A DNA stretch of 64,000 nucleotides from Lonepinella sp042485795 (lineage in GTDB: Bacteria; Pseudomonadota; Gammaproteobacteria; Enterobacterales; Pasteurellaceae). This document shows, in pieces, positions 45,639-53,795 of the stretch (within the stretch, counting starts at the first letter, position 1; each line of letters begins with the position of its first letter). The DNA is taken from NCBI RefSeq assembly GCF_042485795.1, contig NZ_CP169368.1, positions 1,860,001 to 1,924,000 on the forward strand. The letters are read 5' to 3'. Below the pieces are notes generated by a model that made no database searches, was not told the origin of the DNA, and saw only the letters and a program-made list of their open reading frames with translations. A program made the position numbers and the translations under genes.

Positions 45639-45676
45639 ACACCGCACTTTTGGCTAAAATCACGCAAGTGCGGTGT
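45639..45676. terminator. terminator, inverted uptake-signal pair
   Basis: ACACCGCACTT (45639-45649) pairs with AAGTGCGGTGT (45666-45676), followed by ATTTT. It serves convergent kdsC and dcuC. Confidence 0.85.
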
Positions 45677-45690
45677 ATTTTGGTTCAGAT

Positions 45691-46983
45691 TTACAACATA
45701 AACAACGCTAAAAATAAGGTCGCTAAAATCATACCTGGGGCGGTACGTTTCACCATTTCCACAGGGCTAACCATCGCTAATCCCGCACAAACAATGGTTA
45801 CGCCTGCAATCGGTGAAGCAGTTCGACCAATCGCTCCAGCAATGGCGGCTGCCATACCTAAATTAACGTGAGTGTAACCTAGCTCCACGGCATGCGATGT
45901 CACTGCGGTATTAAAGGCAATCGCAGCGGCATCGCCTGAGCCTGTTACTACACCCATTAAGAATGGACCAATAGTCGCTCCCCAACGCACAAATTCATTG
46001 GAATGTTTTAAAAATTCAATGGCGGAATCTACTGCAGCAGTGGCTTTTAAACCAGAAACAAATACACTGGCAGCAATGATAATACCTAGCACATTGGCAT
46101 AAGAATTACCCATACCATTAAAAAATTCTTCGGTGATTTTTACTGGCGAAATACGTGTCACCACAATGGCATAAATTGCTCCGATCAACATCGCTTGCGG
46201 CACGCCCATTTTGGTCCACTCTAAACCAGACACCTGTTGTAATGATGTACCACCAATCACCAAAATGACTAAGGGAACTAACGGAGCAAGGGCATACAAT
46301 GGATTAACTTTCTCAAAATGTGATTCTGTTTCTTGATTTTCTTGAATATAGGCTTGACGATGTTGCTCACCGTAATCTTTAAACACAATGGCTAAAATCG
46401 TCAACACTAAAGCACCAATCGCCCCAGCAATCATGGTATAAGGTGCGTGGGAAAGGTTGACTTCAGTAATCGTCAATCCTGACATTTCACTAATCATTGC
46501 AGTATGGGAAGACCCAGGACTCATCATTGAACCGAATGTCCCTGCCAAAATCGCTGCCCCAGCAGTGGCTGGTCTTACGCCTGCACTTTTTAACACTGGA
46601 ATTAATGTTGCCCCCACAGCAGCTGCACAACCTGCGGCGGATGGAATGGCGATATTAATAAAGAACGTAATAATCGTTGCAATCGGAATTAAAAAGAATT
46701 TTAAACCGCTTAAAGGTTTCGTGAGTAAATGCACTAAATGGCTATCGCATTGAGTAAATTTCATCACATAAGCAAACCCCATACTTGAACAGATCGCCAT
46801 AATCAAGCCACCTGATGTCATGGATTTGGCAAACGCATCTAAGGCTTCCATGGGTTTTAAGGTAATAATTGCCATAACTAACCCCACCCCGATTAATACG
46901 GTGCGAGTTTCGTATTTTTTAATGAGTAAATAAATCGTGGCGATAATACCTAGAATTGCTATGATAGCGTTGAATTGAACCAT
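45691..46983 (-). CDS. dcuC: anaerobic C4-dicarboxylate transporter DcuC-like
   Basis: A 430-residue inner-membrane protein with about 12 hydrophobic segments. MVQFNAIIAILGIIATIYLLIKKY, the substrate-region INIAIPSAAGCAAAVGATLIPVL and GTFGSMMSPGSSHTAM match the DcuC family, which exchanges succinate and other C4-dicarboxylates in anaerobic growth. AAGGAAAAACT precedes the ATG. It is a single gene, convergent with kdsC and separated from the AAA+ gene by 116 bp. Confidence 0.85.
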   Translation of the reverse strand: MVQFNAIIAILGIIATIYLLIKKYETRTVLIGVGLVMAIITLKPMEALDAFAKSMTSGGLIMAICSSMGFAYVMKFTQCDSHLVHLLTKPLSGLKFFLIPIATIITFFINIAIPSAAGCAAAVGATLIPVLKSAGVRPATAGAAILAGTFGSMMSPGSSHTAMISEMSGLTITEVNLSHAPYTMIAGAIGALVLTILAIVFKDYGEQHRQAYIQENQETESHFEKVNPLYALAPLVPLVILVIGGTSLQQVSGLEWTKMGVPQAMLIGAIYAIVVTRISPVKITEEFFNGMGNSYANVLGIIIAASVFVSGLKATAAVDSAIEFLKHSNEFVRWGATIGPFLMGVVTGSGDAAAIAFNTAVTSHAVELGYTHVNLGMAAAIAGAIGRTASPIAGVTIVCAGLAMVSPVEMVKRTAPGMILATLFLALFML

Positions 46984-47099
46984 AGTTTTTCCTTATTTTG
47001 TTCTAGTCTATAAAAAACAACTGCTATTATGTGCCATAATGAGGCAAATCAAAAGGATAATATTTCAGTTTCTTGATGTATGTCACAAAATGAATAAGA

Positions 47100-49190
47100 C
47101 TAAAACCCCATTTTTACCTGACCTTTCACCACGGGCTTTAATTCACATTCTTTCGTCAACGCCATCACCCAAGTTTCCCCATTTTCAAAAGGCGAAAACT
47201 GATGACGGCGAGCTACGGCGGCAAAATCCCCAGCAGTCAAATAATCAATCTCGGCTAATCGCATAAAATCTTGTTCATTTAAGACAATCCCGAGATTTTC
47301 CGCCTGACATTTCGCCAATTCGCAAACTTGCGTTTGAGTTAAATAATCAAACTTCAATTTGAGATCAAAACGGCGTAGCACCGCAGGATCAAGACTGTCC
47401 ATTAAATTGGTGGACACTACCAACAAGCCATCAAATTTCTCAATTTGGGTGAGCATTTCATTCACCATTGAGCGTTCCCAACTGCGATCCGCCCCATTTC
47501 GGTCAAATAAAAAACTGTCCACTTCATCTAACACCAATAGCATATTATTTTCCTTGGCTTTGTTAAATGCACGGGCGATTTTCTGCTCCGTTCCGCCCAC
47601 ATAAGGATCGAGTAAATCCGACCCATTGAGTTGCAACAAGGGCAACGCCGCTTGCTCCGCTAACCATTTTGCCCACGCCGTTTTGCCCGTCCCTGCTGGA
47701 CCATAGCAACAAATTCGCCCCCGTTTATGTTGTTGTAAACCTTGGCTAATTTGATGAATATTGTCCGTACAAGCAATAAAATCTAAAGAATAATGCACCG
47801 CACTTTGGTTTAACGGCTCAATTTTTTTATAGCCTTGTGCTTGTAACGTTTGATTAAACCAGTTGATTGCCACCTTGCCATCAATTTTATCTTGATGTGC
47901 TGCAAGCTGATTCATAATCGTAAAGCCTTTATCAATCAACGCTGGTGAAATCGCATCTTGCACCGCAAAATGATGAACATAAGCAGGCGATAATTTATCC
48001 CCGACTTTTTCTAAAATCAGTTTTTCTTTATTTTTAATTGGTAAATCTGGCATTTCAAAAATAAAGTCAAAACGGCGTAAAAAAGCAGGATCAATGCCTT
48101 GAATATTATTGGACAACCAAATCATCGTCGTCAAATTATTTTCTAATAACTGATTAACCCACGCTTTATGGGATTGTGCCACCGACGGATTAAAAAAGCC
48201 GCCATAAAACACATCTTCCACTTCATCAAAAATAATCATCGCTTTTTGTTCGGCGGTTTCTAATAAACGTTGAGCTAAACGGCAATTATTTAAACGTTGC
48301 TCCCCATCAATAATATCGCCATCTCGATCTTCAGGGCTAAGGGTATAACAAGTCACACCTAATTGTTGGGCTAATAAAGAAGCAAATTCTGTTTTACCTA
48401 CACCAGCTTTACCGTGAATGAGAATATTCATTCCACGTTGTTTGTTGATAATGTTAGGTGTTAAATAATCTAAAAGTTGCTGTTTAAATTCACTAATATG
48501 CTCAAATTGAGCAAAGGTTAATTTCGGCTTAGCACTTTCTTGTAAACAACGAGATAATAAAAGATTACAATCTATTTCAAAATAGGTAAACTCGTGAATA
48601 TCCAACATACCTTCCCAACGAATAAAGTCCTTCACTTCATTACAATAATGGGCTCGTTCTAAAATACCATAACTAAATAATTTGGCATTTTTCTTTACCA
48701 CCCCCTTTAATGCTTGTTTATTTACATTCAATACTTTCGACATAATATCCAAACATTCACTCAAATTTAAATCTCGGCGGCGAGATAAATTCATTGCCAA
48801 AACTAACTCATTTTCTAATTCAAGATGTGTTGCCAAATGCAATACGGCTTGCTCCACATCAGATAAATTTAATAAATCAGTCAAAAAAGCAATATTTTTA
48901 TCCAACATTTTCCACTGTTCTTCATCATCTTGTTGTTGCTGAATTTGTTGATAACGCTGAATTAATAATTGTTTGAAACTATTTTCTTTAAATTGTCTTT
49001 CAGCAATTTCATCGGAAAACTCAATATCCAATTCTTCAGGCATACCTAGTGCAAAGGCTAAATCACTATCTGACCAACCTTTCTTTTCAATAAAAAATCG
49101 CCACGCATTACTATCTAGCAAATAACGTAAAATCATTTTTTGGCTATAAAGAGAAAGGGAACTGGGTTGTAATTGATATTGCGTTGTCAT
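47100..49190 (-). CDS. tandem AAA+ ATPase of the WYL-linked regulon
   Basis: A 696-residue protein with an alpha-helical N-terminal part (about 1-230, Gln-rich near QQIQQQQDDEEQ) and two AAA+ modules. Module 1 has HGKAGVGKTEF (near residue 260), the Walker B IIFDEVED and FLRRFD. Module 2 has YGPAGTGKTAWAKWL (near 480), the Walker B LVLDEVDSF and VLRRFDLKL. Both keep the catalytic Glu and Arg fingers, so both look active, as in ring-forming unfoldases or remodelers. I do not recognise a named subfamily. The start at 49190 has GGAG 6 bp upstream; an ATG at 49193 is adjacent. Its promoter carries operator 1 of the CGACA/TGTCG set. Confidence 0.75.
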   Translation of the reverse strand: MTTQYQLQPSSLSLYSQKMILRYLLDSNAWRFFIEKKGWSDSDLAFALGMPEELDIEFSDEIAERQFKENSFKQLLIQRYQQIQQQQDDEEQWKMLDKNIAFLTDLLNLSDVEQAVLHLATHLELENELVLAMNLSRRRDLNLSECLDIMSKVLNVNKQALKGVVKKNAKLFSYGILERAHYCNEVKDFIRWEGMLDIHEFTYFEIDCNLLLSRCLQESAKPKLTFAQFEHISEFKQQLLDYLTPNIINKQRGMNILIHGKAGVGKTEFASLLAQQLGVTCYTLSPEDRDGDIIDGEQRLNNCRLAQRLLETAEQKAMIIFDEVEDVFYGGFFNPSVAQSHKAWVNQLLENNLTTMIWLSNNIQGIDPAFLRRFDFIFEMPDLPIKNKEKLILEKVGDKLSPAYVHHFAVQDAISPALIDKGFTIMNQLAAHQDKIDGKVAINWFNQTLQAQGYKKIEPLNQSAVHYSLDFIACTDNIHQISQGLQQHKRGRICCYGPAGTGKTAWAKWLAEQAALPLLQLNGSDLLDPYVGGTEQKIARAFNKAKENNMLLVLDEVDSFLFDRNGADRSWERSMVNEMLTQIEKFDGLLVVSTNLMDSLDPAVLRRFDLKLKFDYLTQTQVCELAKCQAENLGIVLNEQDFMRLAEIDYLTAGDFAAVARRHQFSPFENGETWVMALTKECELKPVVKGQVKMGF

Positions 49191-49288
49191 CATAAACTCC
49201 TTATTTGTTATCACCATTCATAAATGAGTTTTAAATCTCAATTAAAAATGAAATTTCATCATCTTAATAGGAATTATAAGAAGATTGA

Positions 49289-49303
49289 CGACAATTTATG
49301 TCG
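49289..49303. promoter_or_regulatory. operator 1 of the CGACA-N5-TGTCG set (AAA+ gene)
   Basis: CGACA-ATTTA-TGTCG. On the minus strand TTGTCG is followed after 10 bp by TATAAT (complement at 49273-49278), which leads to the AAA+ gene start about 80 nt on. No TTGACA-like -35 is seen. Confidence 0.8.
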
Positions 49304-49333
49304 CATGCGTTCTACAAAAAGATTTTTATCATA

Positions 49334-49348
49334 CGACACAGTTTGTCG
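49334..49348. promoter_or_regulatory. operator 2 (small acidic gene)
   Basis: CGACA-CAGTT-TGTCG. TTGTCG is followed after 10 bp by TATACT (49359-49364), reading toward the plus-strand gene at 49397. Operators 1 and 2 lie 45 bp apart in one divergent promoter region. Confidence 0.8.
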
Positions 49349-49396
49349 CATAAAGCGATATACTATCACTCATTCAATTAACTAAGGAGAAAATCT

Positions 49397-49771
49397 ATGC
49401 CTATGATCATTTGAACAATCAGTGATTATTTCTATCACAAACAACGCGATCTTTATTTCATTAAATTCAAACAAGAAGACCATGAAAAAGAAGAAGAAAT
49501 GCTGCTCAATTGGTTTAATCAAAATTTGCCTGATGTGCCCATTGCTCCAATCTTCCCTTTCATGTCTGATGAAGGTATTTTGTCGGGTTCTGCTAATGCT
49601 TTTTATATTGATTTTGATGAAAAATCCTTAGCTATTTTTTGTGAACGTTGGGAAGATGGACATGACAATTCCATTGATAAACGTTTTCAATGTTATTTTT
49701 TCCCATTGGAAGATTACAAAGCATTATATAATGGACAAATTCCAAACCCTTATGAATTTGATTACGAATAA
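49397..49771 (+). pseudogene. small acidic protein gene interrupted by an in-frame TGA at codon 6
   Basis: AAGGAG at 49384-49389 sits 7 bp before ATG 49397. The frame reads MPMII, then TGA (49412-49414), then TISDYFYHKQRDLYFIKFKQ and on to 49771, 124 sense or stop codons. No other stop occurs. Without readthrough, the first downstream ATG is at 49499 (MLLNWFNQNLPD), which gives a 90-residue protein that lacks any ribosome site of its own. A Trp codon (TGG) one base away would restore the frame. The intact protein is acidic (EEEMLLNWF, FYIDFDEKSL, CERWEDGHDNS) and not recognised. It has an operator of the shared set, so it belongs to the regulon. It may be a fresh pseudogene or be read through. 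Confidence 0.6.
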
Positions 49772-49809
49772 ATAGAGTAAAAATAAAGGCTCATACGAGC
49801 CTTTTTTCT

Positions 49810-50568
49810 TTATCCTTGATACGTCCATACCACAATCGACAAATCTTCCTTTATTTCTGGCTGAGTTAACTTATCTTGATAGGCTTGCAAACGCTGCTCA
49901 TTGGTTGAATAGGACTGCCAAATTTCGCTTAATTGTTCGGATTTTAAAAAAGCAGTTAGACCATCAGAACATAATAAGAGCGTTTCATTGGGTTTTAGCT
50001 GGTATTCTTGGTTAAAAATAGTAAAATTTCTCGCTGCTCTATCGGCAACCAAACAATCGGACAACATATATTTGATTTCTTCACATACAATATTGGGATC
50101 AACTTCTGGATAGGCTGTTAATAATTCATTGAGTATAGTATGGTCATAACTTAATTGAATAAATTCACCAAGCTCGGTAATTTTATAGGCTCGACTATCA
50201 CCAATATTTAAAATTCTCACTTTACCTTTTTCAAATAATTGAGCCGAAACTAAAGTGGTGGTGGTTCCCCAAGGTTTAGGGAAATAACTGCAATAATATT
50301 CAAATACTTGTCTAATCCATTGGTCGGTTAAATATGTACAATCATCTTTTAACCATTCAATCCAATAACGACTTGCTTTAAAACATTTTGGGGTGGTAGA
50401 TAGCCCATCCGCAATCGCAATAATCGGATTTTCTTTTTCAAAAGTAACTGTTTTCGCTTTTTGCGGTTCACGTCTCAAAACTTGGCAAAGCTCTACGCCT
50501 GTTAATAAAGCATCGTAGCAAACAAATCCTTGAGCAGATTGACAATAAGTGAGGGAATAGGTTGGCAT
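49810..50568 (-). CDS. PP2C-type serine/threonine phosphatase
   Basis: A 252-residue PPM-family phosphatase. The metal-binding motifs are in order: IIAIADGLS (Asp, near residue 49), GTTTTLV, LNIGDSRAY (near residue 123), LLLCSDGL (near 197) and EDLSIVVW near the C-terminus. The fold removes phosphate from Ser/Thr with two metal ions. No protein kinase is in the window, so the substrate is unknown. Its promoter has operator 3 and, about 45 bp further upstream, a copy of the 28-bp fic-type inverted repeat. Confidence 0.85.
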   Translation of the reverse strand: MPTYSLTYCQSAQGFVCYDALLTGVELCQVLRREPQKAKTVTFEKENPIIAIADGLSTTPKCFKASRYWIEWLKDDCTYLTDQWIRQVFEYYCSYFPKPWGTTTTLVSAQLFEKGKVRILNIGDSRAYKITELGEFIQLSYDHTILNELLTAYPEVDPNIVCEEIKYMLSDCLVADRAARNFTIFNQEYQLKPNETLLLCSDGLTAFLKSEQLSEIWQSYSTNEQRLQAYQDKLTQPEIKEDLSIVVWTYQG

Positions 50569-50659
50569 AATGATCTCCTTTGCTGTGGGAAAGTGCGGTA
50601 CAAAATGATAGATTTTTTTACCGCAGTTGATATTTCAAAGAAGATTTTATTGAGTTTTG

Positions 50660-50674
50660 CGACAAAGTATGTCG
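50660..50674. promoter_or_regulatory. operator 3 (phosphatase gene)
   Basis: CGACA-AAGTA-TGTCG. On the minus strand TTGTCG is followed after 10 bp by TAAAAT (complement at 50644-50649), about 75 nt before the phosphatase start. Confidence 0.8.
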
Positions 50675-50706
50675 TATAAAATATGATAGTGGGTATTTTA
50701 TTCCAT

Positions 50707-50734
50707 CACACAGATTTCTATCATTTTTTGTGTA
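50707..50734. repeat. fifth copy of the 28-bp fic-type inverted repeat
   Basis: CACACAGA (50707-50714), 12 bp, then TTTGTGTA (50727-50734). It has the same 8-12-8 layout as the four units upstream of fic, with two mismatches between arms. It sits upstream of operator 3 in the phosphatase promoter. Confidence 0.6.
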
Positions 50735-50760
50735 TACAAAGATTCTCTTAATTAGCACAA

Positions 50761-51396
50761 TTAAAAATAAATTAAATGTGTTTTTATCATTTTAAGATCG
50801 TTATTCAATATGTGACTTATCCGTACATCAGAATCATCATTCTGACAAATCTTCAGTAACGAAAAAATATTCATTACGCCTAAAAATTCAATTGTCTCAT
50901 TGCTTTCTACGACAAAAAGCCCTGATTTAATCGGAAAAATTGACTCCATATAATGCGTTATATCAGCAGTCACATCATCAATACTGCCACAAAAAGCACA
51001 ATAATTTAACGTTAAAGTTGGCGAGATGACGCTCAATAGATCATTAAAATCAATGCTCATCACGCCTTTTTTATCAATCACATCCACAAGTAGTCTCATT
51101 ATTTCTTGTTGTTCACTCTCTTCCCTATAAAAAATGTGATTAACTTGTTCAATCGTTGGCATAAGTTCATCAAAATTTTTATGGCGTAGAATAATTGGTA
51201 TAATCCTTTGGCGAATTAACATTGAAATACAATCTGGTAGTAAAGGATCATCCGTATCCGCAATGACAAAGCAAATATCTGCCCCCCAAATAGCTGACAT
51301 ATCCATTAAACAAAATATGGATATTGATTTAATACCTTCGATGAATTGGGACGGTTTATTAATATAAATCGCTGAGAATTTAACAAAATGGCACAT
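50761..51396 (-). CDS. FtsZ/tubulin-fold protein lacking the GTP-binding loop
   Basis: A 211-residue protein whose later half aligns with FtsZ: VDVIDKKGVMSIDFNDLLSVI corresponds to the FtsZ stretch IAELITRPGLMNVDFADV, followed by a C-terminal domain of similar length. GADICFVIADTDDPLLPD sits where FtsZ has GADMVFIAAGMGGGTGTG, but the glycine-rich tubulin signature is replaced by acidic residues, and the N-terminal nucleotide loop region is missing. It is therefore unlikely to bind GTP in the normal way. AGGAAATAGAT precedes the ATG. Operator 4 lies 51 bp upstream. The homology is read by eye and needs a profile search. Confidence 0.5.
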   Translation of the reverse strand: MCHFVKFSAIYINKPSQFIEGIKSISIFCLMDMSAIWGADICFVIADTDDPLLPDCISMLIRQRIIPIILRHKNFDELMPTIEQVNHIFYREESEQQEIMRLLVDVIDKKGVMSIDFNDLLSVISPTLTLNYCAFCGSIDDVTADITHYMESIFPIKSGLFVVESNETIEFLGVMNIFSLLKICQNDDSDVRISHILNNDLKMIKTHLIYF

Positions 51397-51446
51397 ATCT
51401 ATTTCCTAAAAGTACATTACTTAATGGAAATTATATGTCTCAGTTG

Positions 51447-51461
51447 CGACAAAATATGTCG
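51447..51461. promoter_or_regulatory. operator 4 (FtsZ-like gene)
   Basis: CGACA-AAATA-TGTCG, extended by G and C to TGCGACA/TGTCGCA. On the minus strand TTGTCG is followed after 11 bp by TATAAT (complement at 51430-51435). Confidence 0.8.
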
Positions 51462-51485
51462 CATGTAATTATTTTTCAAAGTGAA

Positions 51486-51520
51486 AAGTGCGGTTAAAAA
51501 ATCATATTTTAACCGCACTT
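51486..51520. terminator. terminator after the nuclease gene, inverted uptake-signal pair
   Basis: AAGTGCGGTTAAAA (51486-51499) pairs with TTTTAACCGCACTT (51507-51520), just after the stop of the minus-strand nuclease gene. Confidence 0.85.
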
Positions 51521-51538
51521 CGCAAATTTAAGTCATAT

Positions 51539-52750
51539 TCATTCTTTTAGTTGATTATCTATCTCTATCATTTTATTCACTAAAGGAAGCAACATATTAT
51601 AAATTTTTTGGGCTATTTCACCCGTTAGGATTTTTGACCAAACTTCTTTATTCCAATTTAGAATAGAGGTATCTGCATATTTCCAACAAAACCACCACTC
51701 ATTAGAATTTTTATCCGTTATTTCATCAAAAATAGTTTTATTAGTTTTATAAAATTCATTTTCATTCTCTAATTTAAATCTCTTATAAAAACCATAAAAC
51801 AGATTTTGATAATTAGATCTATCGAATTCCATTCTTACGCTATATTTTTTAGTGTTTGATTTAATCTCTATAATAGAAAAATATTTACTTTTCCCTTTTT
51901 CGACATTCTCAAAATAAGGTGGTTCAAATTGATTTATCCGAAAAACATCTGAAAATAACCCTTGTAATTGTTCTCGTAACTTTTTCATTAACTCTATCTT
52001 TAATAAATCCTGTAATTCTCCAAGTAAAATAGTCATTTTTATATCTTGTTCACTTTGGATAATTTGTTCAATTAACTGGTTATTTTCTTTTGTCATTTCT
52101 AAAAACTCCTGTTGTAAAAATTGTTTTATATCATCACAAAACTGTTGCATTCGTGGTGCAATAATGGGGGTTTGATCTAGCCACTGAATTAAATCCGTAG
52201 GTGTTATTATTTTGAATTTATTTTCTTTGCTTAATTTTTCCCGTTCTTCTTTCGATAGAGATGACTCATCAGGATCCTTATCATAGTTGGGCAAATAAAT
52301 GAGACAATAATTCTCCTTTACCCTATTTCCTATATCCTTTAGATAATCTTGGATTTGTTTAGGTTGATCTACTGCACCTCTCAATTTATTTTCAATCGAA
52401 ATAATCCATTTTATTTCATTATTTAAATAACCTTGAATAAAAATATCGTGTCTGCGGTTCTCTGCGGTACTTTGTTCAGTCACCACGTCAACTCTGTCAT
52501 AGGCTAAAAATGTTGCAAGGTGTGAATATTTCAAAAAGCTGTTGAGAAATAAATCTTGTTGCCCGTGAGTTTCGTTTGGATCTAATAAAAAAGCCAAAAT
52601 CGCAGATAATCCCATTTCATCTGTACGAAGAAAACGAAGTGGATTAAAAGCATTCGCATCATACAATGCGGTTTTCTGCTGTTTCTGCTTTATTTCAGTA
52701 TATTGTTGGTAATAATGGCGTAAGAAAGTCACTATCTCTTTTAGTTCCAT
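51539..52750 (-). CDS. PD-(D/E)XK superfamily nuclease (PDDEXK_4-like)
   Basis: A 403-residue protein. The N-terminal half has LRTDEMGLSAILAFLLDPNETHGQQDLFLNSFL, a stretch typical of the PD-(D/E)XK family PF14281. The active-site pattern follows: Asp in RRHDIFIQG (near residue 96), then IISIENKLRGAVDQPKQIQDYL with Glu and Lys (ENK, near 115). The C-terminal 200 residues are charged and Lys-rich, with no recognised domain. Such proteins occur in phage-defence and restriction islands. CTTAAGGAGAACCAAGCA precedes the ATG. Operator 5 lies 57 bp upstream. Confidence 0.8.
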   Translation of the reverse strand: MELKEIVTFLRHYYQQYTEIKQKQQKTALYDANAFNPLRFLRTDEMGLSAILAFLLDPNETHGQQDLFLNSFLKYSHLATFLAYDRVDVVTEQSTAENRRHDIFIQGYLNNEIKWIISIENKLRGAVDQPKQIQDYLKDIGNRVKENYCLIYLPNYDKDPDESSLSKEEREKLSKENKFKIITPTDLIQWLDQTPIIAPRMQQFCDDIKQFLQQEFLEMTKENNQLIEQIIQSEQDIKMTILLGELQDLLKIELMKKLREQLQGLFSDVFRINQFEPPYFENVEKGKSKYFSIIEIKSNTKKYSVRMEFDRSNYQNLFYGFYKRFKLENENEFYKTNKTIFDEITDKNSNEWWFCWKYADTSILNWNKEVWSKILTGEIAQKIYNMLLPLVNKMIEIDNQLKE

Positions 52751-52806
52751 TGCTTGGTTCTCCTTAAACTATAGCTTAATATTCAATGTTATTATATACT
52801 TGTTAA

Positions 52807-52821
52807 CGACAATCTATGTCG
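52807..52821. promoter_or_regulatory. operator 5 (nuclease gene)
   Basis: CGACA-ATCTA-TGTCG. On the minus strand TTGTCG is followed after 10 bp by TATAAT (complement at 52791-52796). It lies between the WYL gene stop and the nuclease gene, so the nuclease has its own promoter. Confidence 0.8.
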
Positions 52822-52830
52822 CAAAAATTA

Positions 52831-53778
52831 TCAAATTTCAATTTTCTCAATATCCCAAATATCCTCCCCAAATTTCGCCAGCCACCAATCCAGCATTTCG
52901 CTATCCACCACCGTGGCTTGAAAACGATAATGTTGATCGGATTGTTCCAAAATTTGTTGATCTGCTGATAACGGCGTTTCGGTTAAATGAAAGCCTGCAT
53001 AACGAGCCACCGAAAATCGCAGTTGAATGAGTTTGCCGTTGCCAAAGCCAAAATGAGCATCATTCACATAATTTTTCAATACAAAGTCGGTCGGACGATC
53101 AAAAAACATCGTGGAAAGCTCTGCGGATTTAATGCGATGCAGTGCAAGATGTTTTGGCGTGTCATCGTCTTGATAACGTGCCACTAAATAGCTACTCGCC
53201 CCCTGTTGCACCAAGGCTAAGGGCATTATTTTGGCTTGATGAGAGCGATATTGCCCTTGATAATTCACCATCAAATAGCGATTTTCAAATAGTGCGGTGC
53301 TAATGGTGTCAAAAATTTTGCCGCTCACTTTGGCTGGCAAAAGCGGTTGACTAGTGGGAGCAATGGCGACTTTGTTTAACCATTGTTTTTCCAACTTTTT
53401 ATTATCGCCACTCAACTGCGAACGAGCTTGCTCAAAAAAGCCTTGCATTGAGCGCATAATATTAGCAGGCAACAAGGTTTTAAGCTGTTCTTCGGCAAGG
53501 CGTAACACAAGGGCTTGTTGTGGACTTAAGCTAGGAATATTTAAGCCATTGGAATTTTTCTTCCAGCAATAACCATAGGGTTTAGAACGGTCATCCACTT
53601 CAATATCAAAATGTTCTGCCAACACTTTAAGCAAGCGTTGAATTGAGCGTTTATCACGTACATAACCCGCATCTGCCAATTTTTGTTGTAATTCTTGACT
53701 GTCGATTTTTCTGCTTTTTGGAATATTGCATAATACTTCAATGGCTAACAACGCTGTGTCTAGGCTTTTTTTAGACAT
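52831..53778 (-). CDS. WYL-domain transcriptional regulator
   Basis: A 315-residue protein with an N-terminal winged helix (about 1-75: DSQELQQKLADAGYVRDKRSIQRLLKVLAEHF) and a WYL domain from about 150 to 235 (RYLMVNYQG, IMPLALVQQGASSYLVARY, KHLALHRIKSAEL), followed by a WCX-like C-terminal domain. Proteins of this architecture (BrxR, CapW) repress anti-phage operons and bind palindromes in promoters, released by an unknown ligand. It is the only dedicated regulator in the block and is the best candidate to bind the five CGACA/TGTCG operators. Its own promoter has no such site, so its expression may be constitutive. Confidence 0.85.
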   Translation of the reverse strand: MSKKSLDTALLAIEVLCNIPKSRKIDSQELQQKLADAGYVRDKRSIQRLLKVLAEHFDIEVDDRSKPYGYCWKKNSNGLNIPSLSPQQALVLRLAEEQLKTLLPANIMRSMQGFFEQARSQLSGDNKKLEKQWLNKVAIAPTSQPLLPAKVSGKIFDTISTALFENRYLMVNYQGQYRSHQAKIMPLALVQQGASSYLVARYQDDDTPKHLALHRIKSAELSTMFFDRPTDFVLKNYVNDAHFGFGNGKLIQLRFSVARYAGFHLTETPLSADQQILEQSDQHYRFQATVVDSEMLDWWLAKFGEDIWDIEKIEI

Positions 53779-53795
53779 ATTTTCCTCTAAATTTC

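Noticed and set aside
49412..49414. TGA as a selenocysteine codon
   Set aside because: A small hairpin (GTGAT/ATCAC) lies downstream, but its loop and position do not match a bacterial SECIS element, and nothing suggests a redox site. A Trp-to-stop change is simpler.
49422..49631. Alternative frame MIISITNNAIFISLN
   Set aside because: It is a shifted frame of the interrupted small gene, Lys-rich by chance, without a ribosome site.
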